In this document: in pieces, positions 22,852 through 32,842 of the stretch
Position numbering within the stretch: position 1 is the first letter of the stretch
Layout of the letters: each line of letters opens with the position of its first letter
From: Treponema sp.
GTDB lineage: Bacteria; Spirochaetota; Spirochaetia; Treponematales; Treponemataceae
Assembly (NCBI GenBank): GCA_017525605.1
Contig: JAFXSM010000046.1
Span: 1 to 43,567 of the forward strand
DNA length: 43,567 bases
Direction: 5' to 3'
Notes under the pieces: model-generated
Databases searched by the model: none
What the model was told of the DNA's origin: nothing
What the model saw: the letters and a program-made list of their open reading frames with translations, nothing else
Made by a program: the position numbers and the translations under genes

Positions 22852-23250
22852 TTATTCATCAGAATTTTCTTCCGATTCTGTCGAAGCGGCTTTTTCGGCC
22901 TCTTCTTTTTCAAGCCTGTTCAGTTTCTCGACCATGTAGAAACCTTCTTTCATTCCCGAATCGACGACAAACGTGAGCTTCGGGAATTTTCTGATAGTCA
23001 GTTTCTTTGCAATCGAAGACTGAATGAAACCTGCGGCACTGTTCAGTCCGTCAACTCCGACTTTCAGCTGACCGTCGGAGAGAAAACTTGAAACATACAC
23101 CGTAGCATAAGCCAAATCACGCGCGACATCCACCCTGTTTACGCAAAGATGGCTGGAAACACGCGGATCTTTGATTTGCTCTTTTGCGATAAGCTTGGAA
23201 ATCTCCTCTCTGATTTGATTTCCAAGCCTGAGCATTCTGAATTCGCCCAT
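22852..23250 (-). CDS. rbfA: Ribosome-binding factor A
   Basis: 132 residues. RbfA is a KH-type 30S maturation factor needed for 16S 5'-end processing and cold growth. Family features: RLGNQIREEISKLIAKEQIK, DPRVSSHLCVNRVDVARDLA, AKKLTIRKFPKLTFVVDSGM. The C-terminus is extended by an acidic tail. ATG 23250 has GCGAGG 8 nt upstream inside the end of infB, 3 nt after its stop, so the two are coupled, the standard order. Confidence 0.96.
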   Translation of the reverse strand: MGEFRMLRLGNQIREEISKLIAKEQIKDPRVSSHLCVNRVDVARDLAYATVYVSSFLSDGQLKVGVDGLNSAAGFIQSSIAKKLTIRKFPKLTFVVDSGMKEGFYMVEKLNRLEKEEAEKAASTESEENSDE

Positions 23251-23253
23251 AGA

Positions 23254-25881
23254 TTAAACCTCGCTTGATGCGGCTGAAGCTCCCATTGCTTTTTCGGCAG
23301 CTTCTTTCTCTTTAGCCTGTGCGATAGAATCGTTCAATTTTCTGGCAACCTCGACATACTCGAATACCTCGAACACGTCCCCGACCTGAATGTCCTGCCA
23401 GTTCTCAAGACCGATACCGCACTCAAATCCATAAGAAACTTCCTTCGCGTCGTCCTTGAAACGCTTGAGGGAAGAAATCTTTCCAGTGAACTTGACGACA
23501 CCATCGCGGATGAGGTTCACGCTGCTCGTGCGCTTTACGACACCTTCCGTAACGTAACAACCTGCGATGAGACCAACTTTCGGTACGCGGAACGTATTTC
23601 TGACTTCGACGCTTCCGGTAACTTCCTCTTTCGTGTCCGGCTTGAGCATTCCTTCCATTGCGGCCTGAATCTCTTCCACACACTTGTAGATGATGTTGTA
23701 TTTTCTGATTTCAACTTTTTCCTGCTCAGCCAAAAGTTTTGCTTTCGGTGTCGGACGGACGTTGAAACCGATGATGATTGCATTCTCGTCGGCAGCCGCC
23801 AAAGTGACATCGCTCTCGTTGATTGCGCCTGCAGAAGAATGAATGACTGCGAGCCTGATTTCCGGCGTAGAGAGTTTTTCCAAAGAAGCCTTGAGAGCTT
23901 CCGCAGAACCCTGCAAATCCGCCTTGATGATGACTTTGAATTCTTTGACTTCGCTTGCTTCGATTGTCGAGAAGAGGTTGTCCAAAGTGACTTTCTTGAC
24001 AGCCTTCGCATCTTCGAATCTCTTGAGTTCCTGACGCTTTGCGGAAATAGTGCGCGCGTCTTTCTCAGACTCTGTGACCTGAATCGGGTCGCCAGCATTC
24101 GGCATAGACTCAAGACCGAGAACTTCGACCGGCATACTCGGAGTAGCCTCTGTAACGCGCTCTCCCCTGTCGTTGAACATTGCCCTTACGCGGCCAGAAT
24201 AGATACCTGCGACGAGCGGATCTCCGATTTTGAGAGTTCCAGACTGAACGACAACGGAAGCCACGACACCGCGTCCCTGGTCAACGCGCGACTCGATGAC
24301 TTTTCCTTCCGCGCGTGTGTCATACGGAGCTTTGAGCTCAAGGATTTCAGCCTGCAAAAGAATTGCGTCCAAAAGCTCATCGATACCGACGCCTTTGAGC
24401 GCGGAAATCTTGACGTACATTGTGTCGCCGCCCCATTCTTCTGGAGTGAGGCCGCGCTCAGAAAGCTGCGTCATGACGCGCTCCGGGTTTGCGTCAGGCT
24501 TATCGACCTTGTTGACAGCAACGATAATCGGAACTTTCGCGTCTTTCGCATGGCTCAGAGCTTCGAGAGTCTGAGGCATGACACCGTCATCAGCTGCGAC
24601 GACGAGGACAACCAAGTCAGTAATCTGCGCACCACGAGCACGCATCATCGTGAACGCCTCGTGTCCTGGAGTATCAAGGAACGTGATTGTTCCCTTTTCC
24701 GTGTGAACCTGATAAGCACCGATTTTCTGCGTGATTCCGCCGGCCTCGCCAGCAGCAACGTTTGTCTTTCTGATTGCATCCAAAGTCTTTGTCTTACCGT
24801 GGTCAACGTGTCCCATGACAGTGACAATCGGAGGACGAATCTTGAATGTCTCTTCATTTCCCTTGTCGCTTTCGATGACAGTCTCGTCATACAAGCTTAC
24901 GAGATGAACGTCACAGCCGTATTCGGAAGCAACGATTGTCGCCGTGTCCGAATCAATCGACTGGTTGATTGTGACGAGCATACCCATGCTCATCAGTTTT
25001 GCGATGATATCGCCAGCCTTGAGGTTCATCTTCTTGGCCAAATCAGAGACAGAAATCGTCTCCATGATATCAATCGACTTTGGGACTACGCTGGCAGGAA
25101 CTGCCGGCTTGTTCTTGTGAAGCTCCTCTTCGTCGAAGAGTTCCTCTTTGTCCTTGCGTGTATTGTAAGAAGTCTGAGGCTTTTTTCTTGTGTTGTTGTG
25201 TCTTCCGCTTGTAGGAGCCGGGATAGGAGCTGCCGGCATCGCATAGCCGGGACGACCGCCACCGAATCCAGGACGACCTCCGCCGAATCCGCCGCGGTTT
25301 CCGCCCTGATTGTTCCTGTCTCTATTGAAACCGCCGTTCTGTCCGTTGCGGTTGAATCCGCCATTCTGACCGTTTCTGTTGAAACCGCCGTTCTGTCCGT
25401 TTCCGTTGCGGTTCTGGTAATCCATGCGGGCCTGATTTCCGTTGAAACCGCCATCGCGTCTTGGACCGTTGCTGAACGAGCCGCTCCTTCCGTCGCCGTT
25501 GCGTCCGCCTCTGTTTCCGTAGTTGTTGCGTCCGCGGTCCGAAAGGTTTCCAGCCTTCACGTTCGGGCGGTTTGACGTAAGCTCAAAAGTCCTAGGCTTC
25601 GGAGGAACTGAAGGCTGTGCAGGTGCAGTTTTTGCATCTGCGCTAGGAGCCGTTTTCTCCGCGTCTTTTGACTCAGCGACTTCAGAAGCGTTCTGCGGCT
25701 TCGGCTTTTCATCCTGAGTTCTAGGCAGCGGAGGTCTTTTTATAACGATTTTCTTTTTGCCACCGTTTCCGCCGTTTTTGCCGGAATTGTTTCCAGAGCC
25801 AGAAGAGTTTTTTTCTGAAGATTGAGCATTCTTGGCATTCTTATTCAATACAAATGCTGATTTTTTCGATTCATCTGCCAT
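23254..25881 (-). CDS. infB: Translation initiation factor IF-2
   Basis: 875 residues. IF-2 is the GTPase that brings initiator tRNA to the ribosome. The first 265 residues are a low-complexity domain very rich in Asn, Gly and Arg, including three perfect or near-perfect 9-residue repeats [10 protein letters not shown] (residues 162-188) and a Gly-Arg-Pro-rich stretch ([16 protein letters not shown]). Then come the IF-2N domain ([20 protein letters not shown]), the G domain with GHVDHGKT at 357-364, DTPGHEAF and NKVDKPDA, and domains II-IV. ATG 25881 has AAGGA 7 nt upstream. The Gln-Asn-Gly repeats look like slippage expansion and probably vary between strains. Confidence 0.98.
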   Translation of the reverse strand: MADESKKSAFVLNKNAKNAQSSEKNSSGSGNNSGKNGGNGGKKKIVIKRPPLPRTQDEKPKPQNASEVAESKDAEKTAPSADAKTAPAQPSVPPKPRTFELTSNRPNVKAGNLSDRGRNNYGNRGGRNGDGRSGSFSNGPRRDGGFNGNQARMDYQNRNGNGQNGGFNRNGQNGGFNRNGQNGGFNRDRNNQGGNRGGFGGGRPGFGGGRPGYAMPAAPIPAPTSGRHNNTRKKPQTSYNTRKDKEELFDEEELHKNKPAVPASVVPKSIDIMETISVSDLAKKMNLKAGDIIAKLMSMGMLVTINQSIDSDTATIVASEYGCDVHLVSLYDETVIESDKGNEETFKIRPPIVTVMGHVDHGKTKTLDAIRKTNVAAGEAGGITQKIGAYQVHTEKGTITFLDTPGHEAFTMMRARGAQITDLVVLVVAADDGVMPQTLEALSHAKDAKVPIIVAVNKVDKPDANPERVMTQLSERGLTPEEWGGDTMYVKISALKGVGIDELLDAILLQAEILELKAPYDTRAEGKVIESRVDQGRGVVASVVVQSGTLKIGDPLVAGIYSGRVRAMFNDRGERVTEATPSMPVEVLGLESMPNAGDPIQVTESEKDARTISAKRQELKRFEDAKAVKKVTLDNLFSTIEASEVKEFKVIIKADLQGSAEALKASLEKLSTPEIRLAVIHSSAGAINESDVTLAAADENAIIIGFNVRPTPKAKLLAEQEKVEIRKYNIIYKCVEEIQAAMEGMLKPDTKEEVTGSVEVRNTFRVPKVGLIAGCYVTEGVVKRTSSVNLIRDGVVKFTGKISSLKRFKDDAKEVSYGFECGIGLENWQDIQVGDVFEVFEYVEVARKLNDSIAQAKEKEAAEKAMGASAASSEV

Positions 25882-25912
25882 ATATTTGTCCTTATTTTAC
25901 ATTGCTAACAAA

Positions 25913-25938
25913 TCCCGGAAAACTGTGATTTTCCGAGA
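25913..25938 (-). terminator. Hairpin between nusA and infB, weak terminator or attenuator
   Basis: Minus strand TCTCGGAAAA, loop TCACAG, TTTTCCGGGA: ten pairs with one G-U, followed only by TTTGTTAG. The poor T-run suggests pausing or partial read-through rather than full termination, consistent with the genes being one operon. Confidence 0.4.
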
Positions 25939-25971
25939 TACCATTATTCGTCTTGAAGCCTAAAATGCCTC

Positions 25972-27345
25972 TCACTCTTCCGTCTGCTCAGAATCATCAT
26001 CGTCAACGATTTCAACGTATTTCGTGATGATTTCGAAAGCAGCATCGATTTGCTCCTTAGTAAGAATTCCAGCCTTCATCAAACTACCGCTATAATATGC
26101 ATCAACAAAAGTCTGAATATCATCATACTCTGAAGATTTCAGAATTTCAGCAACATTTGCATCAATTTCTGGAATATCAGAGACGACGGAAATATCGACA
26201 TCCTCAGAAGAAGCTGTTTCCTCGGCAGACTGGCTGTCGATTGCGGCATCCTCAGGAATTTCGTTGAACAACGGAACATTTCTCGTGAACTCGCTCAAAT
26301 CAAGCTCGGCAGCCTGCGACTCAGTCTTAACGTCGATTGTCCAGTCGCAAAGCCTGTTTGCAAGGCGGACATTGTGTCCCTGGCGGCCGATTGCGAGAGA
26401 GAACTGCGAATCAGGAACGATTGCAAGCGCAGAGCGTTTTTCCGAATCAGTTATGAGAACGCGGCTGACAGTCGCAGGCGAAAGCGCATTCGCGATGAAC
26501 TTCGTCGGGTCCTCGTCATAGCGGAGAACATCGATTTTTTCATTGTCGATTTCTTTGATGACGTTCTGGATTCTCGCGCCTTTCAGTCCGACACATGCGC
26601 CAACCGGGTCAACGTTCTCATGCTCAGTATAAACCGCAATCTTCGTTCTGTATCCGGCATCGCGGACGATTTTCTTGATTTCGACAGTTTTGTCTGCAAG
26701 CTCAGGAACTTCAAGCTCAAGAATGTTCTTGACGAGGTTCGGGTCAATTCTGCTCAAAACAAGCTGAAGCGCAGACGAAGTTTTTCTGACATCAGTGACG
26801 AGAGCCTTCACTCTGTCGTCCTTCTCGAAATGCTCAATCGGATTCTGGAATTTGAGAGGAAGGATTCCTTCGACATCGTTTCCGATTTCGACATAAATGC
26901 TTCCTTTATATTCTCTCTGATAATATCCGATTACAATCTGACCTTTCTTGTCTTTGTACTCATCATAAAGCCTGTCTTTGTAAGACTCGTTGAGATTCTG
27001 ATGTGCCCTCTGCTTTCCAGTTGAAACTGCGGCAATCGAAAAATCCTTTTTCGGGTCGATGAGAATGTCGATTTCATCCCCAGGCTCGCACTCAGAAGAA
27101 AGTTTGAGAGCATCCTCAAGCTCGATTTCAGTCACAGGGTCATAGATTCCGTCGAGAATCGTCTTTCTTGAATAGACCGAAACGTCCGACATATCATCTT
27201 CAAATTTTACGATGCAGTTTGAATCAGTTCCGAATGCTTTTTTGTACGAAGCCTTGAGCATATCCTCAATAGTTCTCTTAACGGACTCAACAGAGTACCC
27301 CTTCTCATCCATCAAGGCTTTTATAGCTTCCGATATTTCTGACAT
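25972..27345 (-). CDS. nusA: Transcription termination/antitermination factor NusA
   Basis: 457 residues. NusA binds RNA polymerase and controls pausing and termination. Order: N-terminal domain (MSEISEAIKALMDEKGYSVE), S1 domain (KGQIVIGYYQREYKGSIYVE), KH1 and KH2 (DPVGACVGLKGARIQNVIKE, then FSLAIGRQGHNVRLANRLCD), and an acidic C-terminal region (DDDDSEQTEE) with a degenerate helical repeat. ATG 27345 has GGAGG about 10 nt upstream, immediately after rimP. Standard rimP-nusA-infB order. Confidence 0.98.
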   Translation of the reverse strand: MSEISEAIKALMDEKGYSVESVKRTIEDMLKASYKKAFGTDSNCIVKFEDDMSDVSVYSRKTILDGIYDPVTEIELEDALKLSSECEPGDEIDILIDPKKDFSIAAVSTGKQRAHQNLNESYKDRLYDEYKDKKGQIVIGYYQREYKGSIYVEIGNDVEGILPLKFQNPIEHFEKDDRVKALVTDVRKTSSALQLVLSRIDPNLVKNILELEVPELADKTVEIKKIVRDAGYRTKIAVYTEHENVDPVGACVGLKGARIQNVIKEIDNEKIDVLRYDEDPTKFIANALSPATVSRVLITDSEKRSALAIVPDSQFSLAIGRQGHNVRLANRLCDWTIDVKTESQAAELDLSEFTRNVPLFNEIPEDAAIDSQSAEETASSEDVDISVVSDIPEIDANVAEILKSSEYDDIQTFVDAYYSGSLMKAGILTKEQIDAAFEIITKYVEIVDDDDSEQTEE

Positions 27346-27363
27346 TTTTTTCGTACCTCCAAA

Positions 27364-27843
27364 TTATATGTGAATAAACTTAGCTTTTGCGATATCCGAA
27401 TACTGAACCGTCCTTTCGACTCCGTTCAACTCCGGATTGTCCGACTCTACTTTCAATGAAAGCTCCGATTCCGTAGCCGAAAGCAGCTCGCCTCCGACCC
27501 AATCTGAAACCGACTTACAAAAAACTCTTATTTTCCTGCCGATGAAAAATTTGAATTCGGCAGCATTCTTGATATTGCGCTCCATTCCCGGCGACGAAAG
27601 CTCCATGGAAATGTTGTCCGTCCCAAGAAGCTCCTCAAGGCGGGCAAGCAAAGCGCGGTGCACTTTCGCGCAATCATTGACGCTGATGTTGTCGCCAGGA
27701 TTCATGCTTGCGACAACAGACTGAACCTGCGTGACACCCCTCTGCGGCGAAACCTTAAGCTCGACAAGAAAATACCCAAGCCCTTCAACAAGCTTCGCGC
27801 ACTCCGAATAGTGCTGATAAGAATTCAACGAAATGTAATCCAT
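27364..27843 (-). CDS. rimP: Ribosome maturation factor RimP
   Basis: 159 residues. RimP assists early 30S assembly. Family features: GLGYFLVELKVSPQRGVTQV, then SVNDCAKVHRALLARLEE and MELSSPGMERNIKNAAEF with the conserved SSPG-x-x-R loop, then a C-terminal SH3-like domain. First gene of the rimP-nusA-infB-rbfA operon; the terminator of the preceding gene lies about 50 nt upstream, so its promoter is in that gap or further upstream. Confidence 0.95.
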   Translation of the reverse strand: MDYISLNSYQHYSECAKLVEGLGYFLVELKVSPQRGVTQVQSVVASMNPGDNISVNDCAKVHRALLARLEELLGTDNISMELSSPGMERNIKNAAEFKFFIGRKIRVFCKSVSDWVGGELLSATESELSLKVESDNPELNGVERTVQYSDIAKAKFIHI

Positions 27844-27893
27844 AAACGTCTAAAACAAAAAACCTCTAAAAAAGAATGGCAAAGAATAAAAAA

Positions 27894-27913
27894 GGACTCG
27901 TTATAGCGAGTCC
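27894..27913 (-). terminator. Terminator of the UPF0164-like gene
   Basis: Minus strand GGACTCG, loop CTATAA, CGAGTCC, then TTTTTTATTC. A strong intrinsic terminator separating the outer-membrane protein gene from the rimP operon. Confidence 0.85.
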
Positions 27914-27986
27914 ATTTGAATATAAAAATATTGAAATGTTGTAGTTATTCTAACAAATAGGAAAAAAAAGTCAATTGATTTTCACC

Positions 27987-29315
27987 CTACTTCGACGTTT
28001 TTCCCGTAATCGAAATATTGAGCTTCTGCATATCCATGATATCGCTCTTCGCATTCTGGAAGCGAATCGCCGCGACTTTCGCATCGAGCGCGGGGTCGAA
28101 CCGGCTGTCGAGGGCAAGTGCCAAATCCCACTGCGCGATCGCGCCTTCAAGGTCGCCGTCGGCATAAAGCTGCAAACCGTTTATGTAATACGCATCAACC
28201 TGCTCCTGAATTTTCGCGCGCCCCTTGTCGCCAAGACGAAGCTTTGCGGAAAGGCTTATGTGGTTCACAGGATTCTGCGAGGAAGTCAAATCGAAAGTGT
28301 AATTGACGTTCATAAGAAACGCCTTTACGAGAAATCCGCTTCCAATGCTGATTCGCGGGTTTCCGCCCTGGACGAGAAACCCCATGTCAAAGTTGAAGAA
28401 CCGGGTCACAGTGATTTCCATTCCGGCGGCAAACGAAAGGCTTCCGCTCGAAGAAAAATCAGCGAAATTCAGAGGCTTACGAAGCTCAAGAGAAAGAAGG
28501 ACGGGTGCGAAAGCCCTGTACGAAACTCCAAGACTGAGCCTAGTCGGTAGCGGGTCATCAATTGAAATCGACGAGCCGAATCCTGTCAGCGCGAAGCCGG
28601 CATTGTTCAGAGAAAGACCGACATTCAGATTCGGCTTTCTGTCGGCGAAATTTTTCAAAACGTTGAAGCGGAGAAGAACTCCGATGTCTGCCATCAAGCC
28701 GAGCGCGGACTGCTCAAGACCGGAGCCTGAGATGATTTCGTCAGTCTGGTTGTCGGTGTAGTCAGGCATTCCGCGCCATGAAAAACGAGCGTTTCCGCCG
28801 ACCGCCAGCCCCTTGAAGTCGTATCCGGCAAGGAAGTTGTAAGAAACATTGACTGCCGCGGAAGTCTCTGTGTAGTAAGAGCCTGCAACCCTGTCGCCGT
28901 AAAGGTTGTATTCGGAGAACGGAACGTAGAAGCATTTGAACTGTGCGCCGTACCCGAGATTTCCGTTCCTGCTCGTAGCGCAAAGTGTTTCCATAGCGGA
29001 ATCCGCAATCCACGCGTTGTGGAAAACGGCGATTTCAGTTTCGGGGACGACGGAGCTTGCGGCCGGATTGTAGTCGAAGAAAACAACGTCATCGCAAAGA
29101 GCCGTGCACGCAGTTCCGAGACTTTCAGCACGGCCTCCGACAGGAATATTCAGGGAGCGGAACGAAGAGAGACCTTCGTTGTCGTCGGAAGACCAGCCGA
29201 ACGCATCTGCAAGCGACGAGCCGGCATCAGACAAATCGAGGGAAAAAACATTCCCGGCCGAAACGGAAAAGAGAAAAATGGAAACCGAAAAAACAAACCT
29301 AGACATCCGTGTCAT
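27987..29315 (-). CDS. UPF0164/PorV-like outer-membrane beta-barrel protein with TPR-like tail
   Basis: 442 residues. A signal peptide (SRFVFSVSIFLFSVSAGNVF, cleaved near residue 25) precedes NIPVGGRAESLGTACTALCDD and FFDYNPAASSV, the N-terminal signature of the UPF0164/PorV group of FadL-type barrels known in treponemes. Alternating strands run to about residue 365 (GYGAQFKCFYVPF, FFNFDMGFLVQGGNPRISIG). The final 70 residues leave the barrel: YYINGLQLYADGDLEGAIAQ is a TPR unit that would face the periplasm. ATG 29306 (fourth codon) is an alternative start; neither has a strong ribosome site. Substrate unknown; FadL-type barrels carry hydrophobic compounds. Divergent from the TPR gene with 173 bp between them, where I see no other feature. 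Confidence 0.82.
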   Translation of the reverse strand: MTRMSRFVFSVSIFLFSVSAGNVFSLDLSDAGSSLADAFGWSSDDNEGLSSFRSLNIPVGGRAESLGTACTALCDDVVFFDYNPAASSVVPETEIAVFHNAWIADSAMETLCATSRNGNLGYGAQFKCFYVPFSEYNLYGDRVAGSYYTETSAAVNVSYNFLAGYDFKGLAVGGNARFSWRGMPDYTDNQTDEIISGSGLEQSALGLMADIGVLLRFNVLKNFADRKPNLNVGLSLNNAGFALTGFGSSISIDDPLPTRLSLGVSYRAFAPVLLSLELRKPLNFADFSSSGSLSFAAGMEITVTRFFNFDMGFLVQGGNPRISIGSGFLVKAFLMNVNYTFDLTSSQNPVNHISLSAKLRLGDKGRAKIQEQVDAYYINGLQLYADGDLEGAIAQWDLALALDSRFDPALDAKVAAIRFQNAKSDIMDMQKLNISITGKTSK

Positions 29316-29488
29316 AAAATTTCCGACAAAAAACGCTCCAAAAAATCAAAATACAGGTTGAAGAAATTATAATATATTTTCGGAACGACTTACAAAATTC
29401 AACAAGAGGTGTTGAAAAATAACTCTATTCGTGTTTCTTAAATTCCGAAAATTATAGATAAGTAATATTGTCTTTTTAGCGTCAGAAA

Positions 29489-32400
29489 GTGAAGAAACAG
29501 CTTATTCTTTCAACATTTCTATATTTCTCGATAATCTCATTACAGGACATAACCGCGCAGGACACTCAGGTTCAGAACCAATCGCAACAGGAGAACGAAA
29601 GCGGCGAAAGAAAAATCCTCACGCTGAAAGAAATCGACAAGCTCATCAAAGAAAAGGAATACAACCTCGCGATGTCGGAACTTGCGTCCTACATGAGAAA
29701 GCATCCGGACGATTTTGACAGGGCGCAGAAGCGAATCAAAAAAATCATGGACATCCGAAACCAGTACGACGAAAGGGCGGAAAAGCTTGCCGAGATGATG
29801 AAGGAAGACAGCGCGGCGAGCGACGACAAGACGACTACGAACAGCTACACGGAAGAAGCGAAGGCAAGCGACCACGAAAAACTGGAGCTCATCCTTCAGC
29901 TTGAAAACCACGAAAAGAACCAGACCGAAACTGCGACGGAACTTACACGACAGGCAAGAAAGGCTCTCGCGCTCAGGTTCTACATAGACCGCTACAACAG
30001 AATCATGCAGGAAGGCCACAAACTTCTCACGGAAGAAAAATACGAGGACGCGCTCGCAAAATTCGAGGAAGGATTCGACCTCAAGAAAAGCGACTCGGAC
30101 AAAATTTACACGCCGGAAGTGCCGGACGGAATTCCTGTGGTCTACGAAGAGGACATAACAGCCCCTGTAGCAGAACATCTTAGCAACATAAGCGAAATCG
30201 CAAAGGGATTCACAGACCTGAGAAAAGAATGCGAGGACGCGTACAAAGAATTCATCCAGGCAGTGCAGAAAGAAGACTATCAGGCAGCAATCAGGGCGAA
30301 CGAGAAAGTCCATTCGTCATACAAAAAATATGCGCATCTCAGAAACAGCATACAAAAAGAGACGAACATTTTAAGGGGAATCGAAACTTCCGTCGTGACG
30401 AAAACGTCTGCGCTCGCGGAAATCAACTACATCTCGTTCACGCTCGGATTCATCGAAGGCGACAAGGGATATTCGGAAACAGGAATCTTGGGAATCATGG
30501 ACTATTTCTGGAACAACACGGTCGAGGACATGAAAGAAAAACTCTACGCCCTCACCTACTCCAACCTGAAAAAAATTCAGAATAAGCTTCCGAAAGAATC
30601 AATCAGGGAATCATATTCGGAAATCGACTCGGAGATAGAAAACGCAAGAACCGTAAGGAATTTCTCGACGTTCGGAGGCGGACTGAACGACCTGCACAAA
30701 GAAATCGTCCTTGCCGACGGAACAAAATTCTGCAACGGATTCACGGAATACAACGAATCGATGAACTTCGCAGGAAAATTCTCAAAGAGCATGGAAGACA
30801 CGCTCACAGGCTCAAAAATGCTTTCCGACGAAACTCTCAAAAAATACACCGAGGACATCGGAAGCGGAAGATTCATCGCGACAAAAGAATTCCTCACGTC
30901 GCACCTGGATGCCGCAGTCAAATACGAAGAGATAATGAGCCAGTCAAAATCGGAAGAATATGTAAAAAAAGAACTCGAAAAGGAAAAAGACTTTTTCAGG
31001 ACAAAGGAAATCCTTGAGAACAAGGAAAAACACACTCCGTTCGAAGTCGCGAAAGCCACGGAAAAATTCAAGGGCAGAAAGAGCGCGAAGACGACAGCGG
31101 GAACGCAAGTGGAAGACAGCGTGCTCGACTACAGGGACGCAATCGAATACCAGAACGAAATCGCGGAGATGAATTTCCAGGAGTCGATGGGAAAATCGCG
31201 CGAGCTTTGGGGCGGACTCGCACGGCTTTTTGCGACGAACGCGGAAAGCACGGCAAACGACTACTCGCAGCTTTTCTCGCGCGCACAGGAGCTTCTGAAC
31301 GGAATAAGGAGCGACTCGGTAAACGAAGGAAGCGGCGAAGAAAACACGGAGCAGGAATCAATCCTCAGAAAATATCCTCGGGAGGCAAAATCCCTTGCGG
31401 ACAAAATAGAAACGGACATCACCGAAAAAAAAGAGGATTTCAAGGACTGGCGGAAATCGTTCGAGAAGGGCGAAAAATACAGGGGCGAACTCAAGGATTA
31501 CGACTATGGAACGAAGACAATCGACAGGTCGATAAACGAGCTTGAAGTGCTGCTCACAAAGACGAAGAGGCTGGCAGCGCAGGCTCAGGCTCAGGTCAGG
31601 AAAGCGGAAATCGCGCTCGACGAGGCAAAGCAAAATTACGCCAGGGCAATCAACGAGCTTGAAAAAGAAAATTTCACGCAGGCAAGAAATTATCTCGGAA
31701 TGGCGAGCCAGAAATACGCGGAATCGTTCAACATACAGGAATCGATGAACGAGCGCGAGGAAAGCGACAGGCTCATAAAAGAACTGAGCGAAAGAATCGT
31801 CAGGGAAGAGAACGAGCTTGTCATCCGCGAAGTCCGAAGCCTCATCAACGACGCGCAGGACCTCTATTATGACGGAGATTTGGAACTTGCGGAGAAAAAG
31901 CTTTCTCAGGCGCAGAACAGATGGAGCGTCACGAACACGGAGAAGAACGAGGAAATCGAAACACTGCTCGAACTCGTAAGCTCGGCACGCAAACTGCAAA
32001 TCGGACGCAAGATAAAACCGACAGACCCACTGTACTCGGATATGTCGCAATTGTTGAGCGTGGCAAACCAGTTCTACGAGGACGGCGAAAAGCTGATGAA
32101 GCAAGGAAAGAGCGAGGAAGCAAAGAAGTCTCTCAACACCGCAAAGGAAAAACTGGAGCCGATGAAACTCATCTATCCGCTCAACGACGACGCTGCGTTC
32201 CTCAGGCTGAAAATCGAAAAGCTTCTTGACCCGGAATCTTTCCAGGCGGGATTCAAAAAGCGAATCGACGACGCGAACAAGCTCAAATCCGCGGAGAAAC
32301 TTGCGACGTTGGAAACGCTCCTCAAAATCAATCCGTCGTATCCGGGACTCGCAAAAAAAGTCGAGGATTTGCAATACGAGCTCGGCTTCAAGACGCGGCC

Positions 32401-32839
32401 AGTCGCACAGACTTCTTCTTCCGCAAAAAACAGTTCTTCGGATTCGCAAAACCAGGCGGCGGAAACGCAGAAACGAGCGGAGAATTTGTATGCGCAGGCA
32501 CAACGGATTTTCCAAAACGCAGGAAACAACCAGTCGGAACTTCAAAGGGCAAGCTCCCTTCTGGACGAAATCATCAGGATGTATTCAAGAGACAGACGCG
32601 CATCGATATTCAGGCAGGCGACCGCGCTCAAAGACCGAATACAGAGCCGAATCGGTGGTACGGTCGTCGCTGTTCTCACGGCGGACGACGAGGCGAACTT
32701 CCAGCGCGCTCAGAACTTCGTGAACAAAGGAAACTACGACGCGGCAAACGATATTCTTGACGCGCTCTGGAAAAAGGCGGCTGCAAGAAATTCAAAGAAA
32801 ATCATAGACTTGAGGGCGTTCGTAAAGAACAGATTGTAG
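29489..32839 (+). CDS. Large periplasmic or surface TPR/coiled-coil protein
   Basis: 1116 residues from GTG 29489. A signal peptide (KKQLILSTFLYFSIISLQDI) is followed by a mature protein made nearly wholly of helices, very rich in Glu, Lys and Ala. Tetratricopeptide units are recognisable at several places: KEYNLAMSELASYMRKHPDD near residue 55, EEKYEDALAKFEEGFDLKKS near 185, ENFTQARNYLGMASQKYAES near 730, DGDLELAEKKLSQAQNRWSV near 795 and KGNYDAANDILDALWKKAAA near the end. Stretches between them are coiled coil. TPR proteins act as assembly scaffolds. The gene ends 3 nt before the SpoIIE-phosphatase gene, so the two are coupled and likely functional partners in an envelope signalling complex. 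No close named family. Confidence 0.82.
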   Translation: MKKQLILSTFLYFSIISLQDITAQDTQVQNQSQQENESGERKILTLKEIDKLIKEKEYNLAMSELASYMRKHPDDFDRAQKRIKKIMDIRNQYDERAEKLAEMMKEDSAASDDKTTTNSYTEEAKASDHEKLELILQLENHEKNQTETATELTRQARKALALRFYIDRYNRIMQEGHKLLTEEKYEDALAKFEEGFDLKKSDSDKIYTPEVPDGIPVVYEEDITAPVAEHLSNISEIAKGFTDLRKECEDAYKEFIQAVQKEDYQAAIRANEKVHSSYKKYAHLRNSIQKETNILRGIETSVVTKTSALAEINYISFTLGFIEGDKGYSETGILGIMDYFWNNTVEDMKEKLYALTYSNLKKIQNKLPKESIRESYSEIDSEIENARTVRNFSTFGGGLNDLHKEIVLADGTKFCNGFTEYNESMNFAGKFSKSMEDTLTGSKMLSDETLKKYTEDIGSGRFIATKEFLTSHLDAAVKYEEIMSQSKSEEYVKKELEKEKDFFRTKEILENKEKHTPFEVAKATEKFKGRKSAKTTAGTQVEDSVLDYRDAIEYQNEIAEMNFQESMGKSRELWGGLARLFATNAESTANDYSQLFSRAQELLNGIRSDSVNEGSGEENTEQESILRKYPREAKSLADKIETDITEKKEDFKDWRKSFEKGEKYRGELKDYDYGTKTIDRSINELEVLLTKTKRLAAQAQAQVRKAEIALDEAKQNYARAINELEKENFTQARNYLGMASQKYAESFNIQESMNEREESDRLIKELSERIVREENELVIREVRSLINDAQDLYYDGDLELAEKKLSQAQNRWSVTNTEKNEEIETLLELVSSARKLQIGRKIKPTDPLYSDMSQLLSVANQFYEDGEKLMKQGKSEEAKKSLNTAKEKLEPMKLIYPLNDDAAFLRLKIEKLLDPESFQAGFKKRIDDANKLKSAEKLATLETLLKINPSYPGLAKKVEDLQYELGFKTRPVAQTSSSAKNSSSDSQNQAAETQKRAENLYAQAQRIFQNAGNNQSELQRASSLLDEIIRMYSRDRRASIFRQATALKDRIQSRIGGTVVAVLTADDEANFQRAQNFVNKGNYDAANDILDALWKKAAARNSKKIIDLRAFVKNRL

Positions 32840-32842
32840 AAA

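Noticed and set aside
23839..25575. 578-codon plus-strand ORF
   Set aside because: It is fully antisense to infB; its Asp/Arg/Ser-rich content is a shadow of the IF-2 codons.
31358..32545. 395-codon minus-strand ORF
   Set aside because: It lies opposite the TPR gene and is an Arg/Leu/Phe-rich mirror of its Glu/Lys-rich coding frame.
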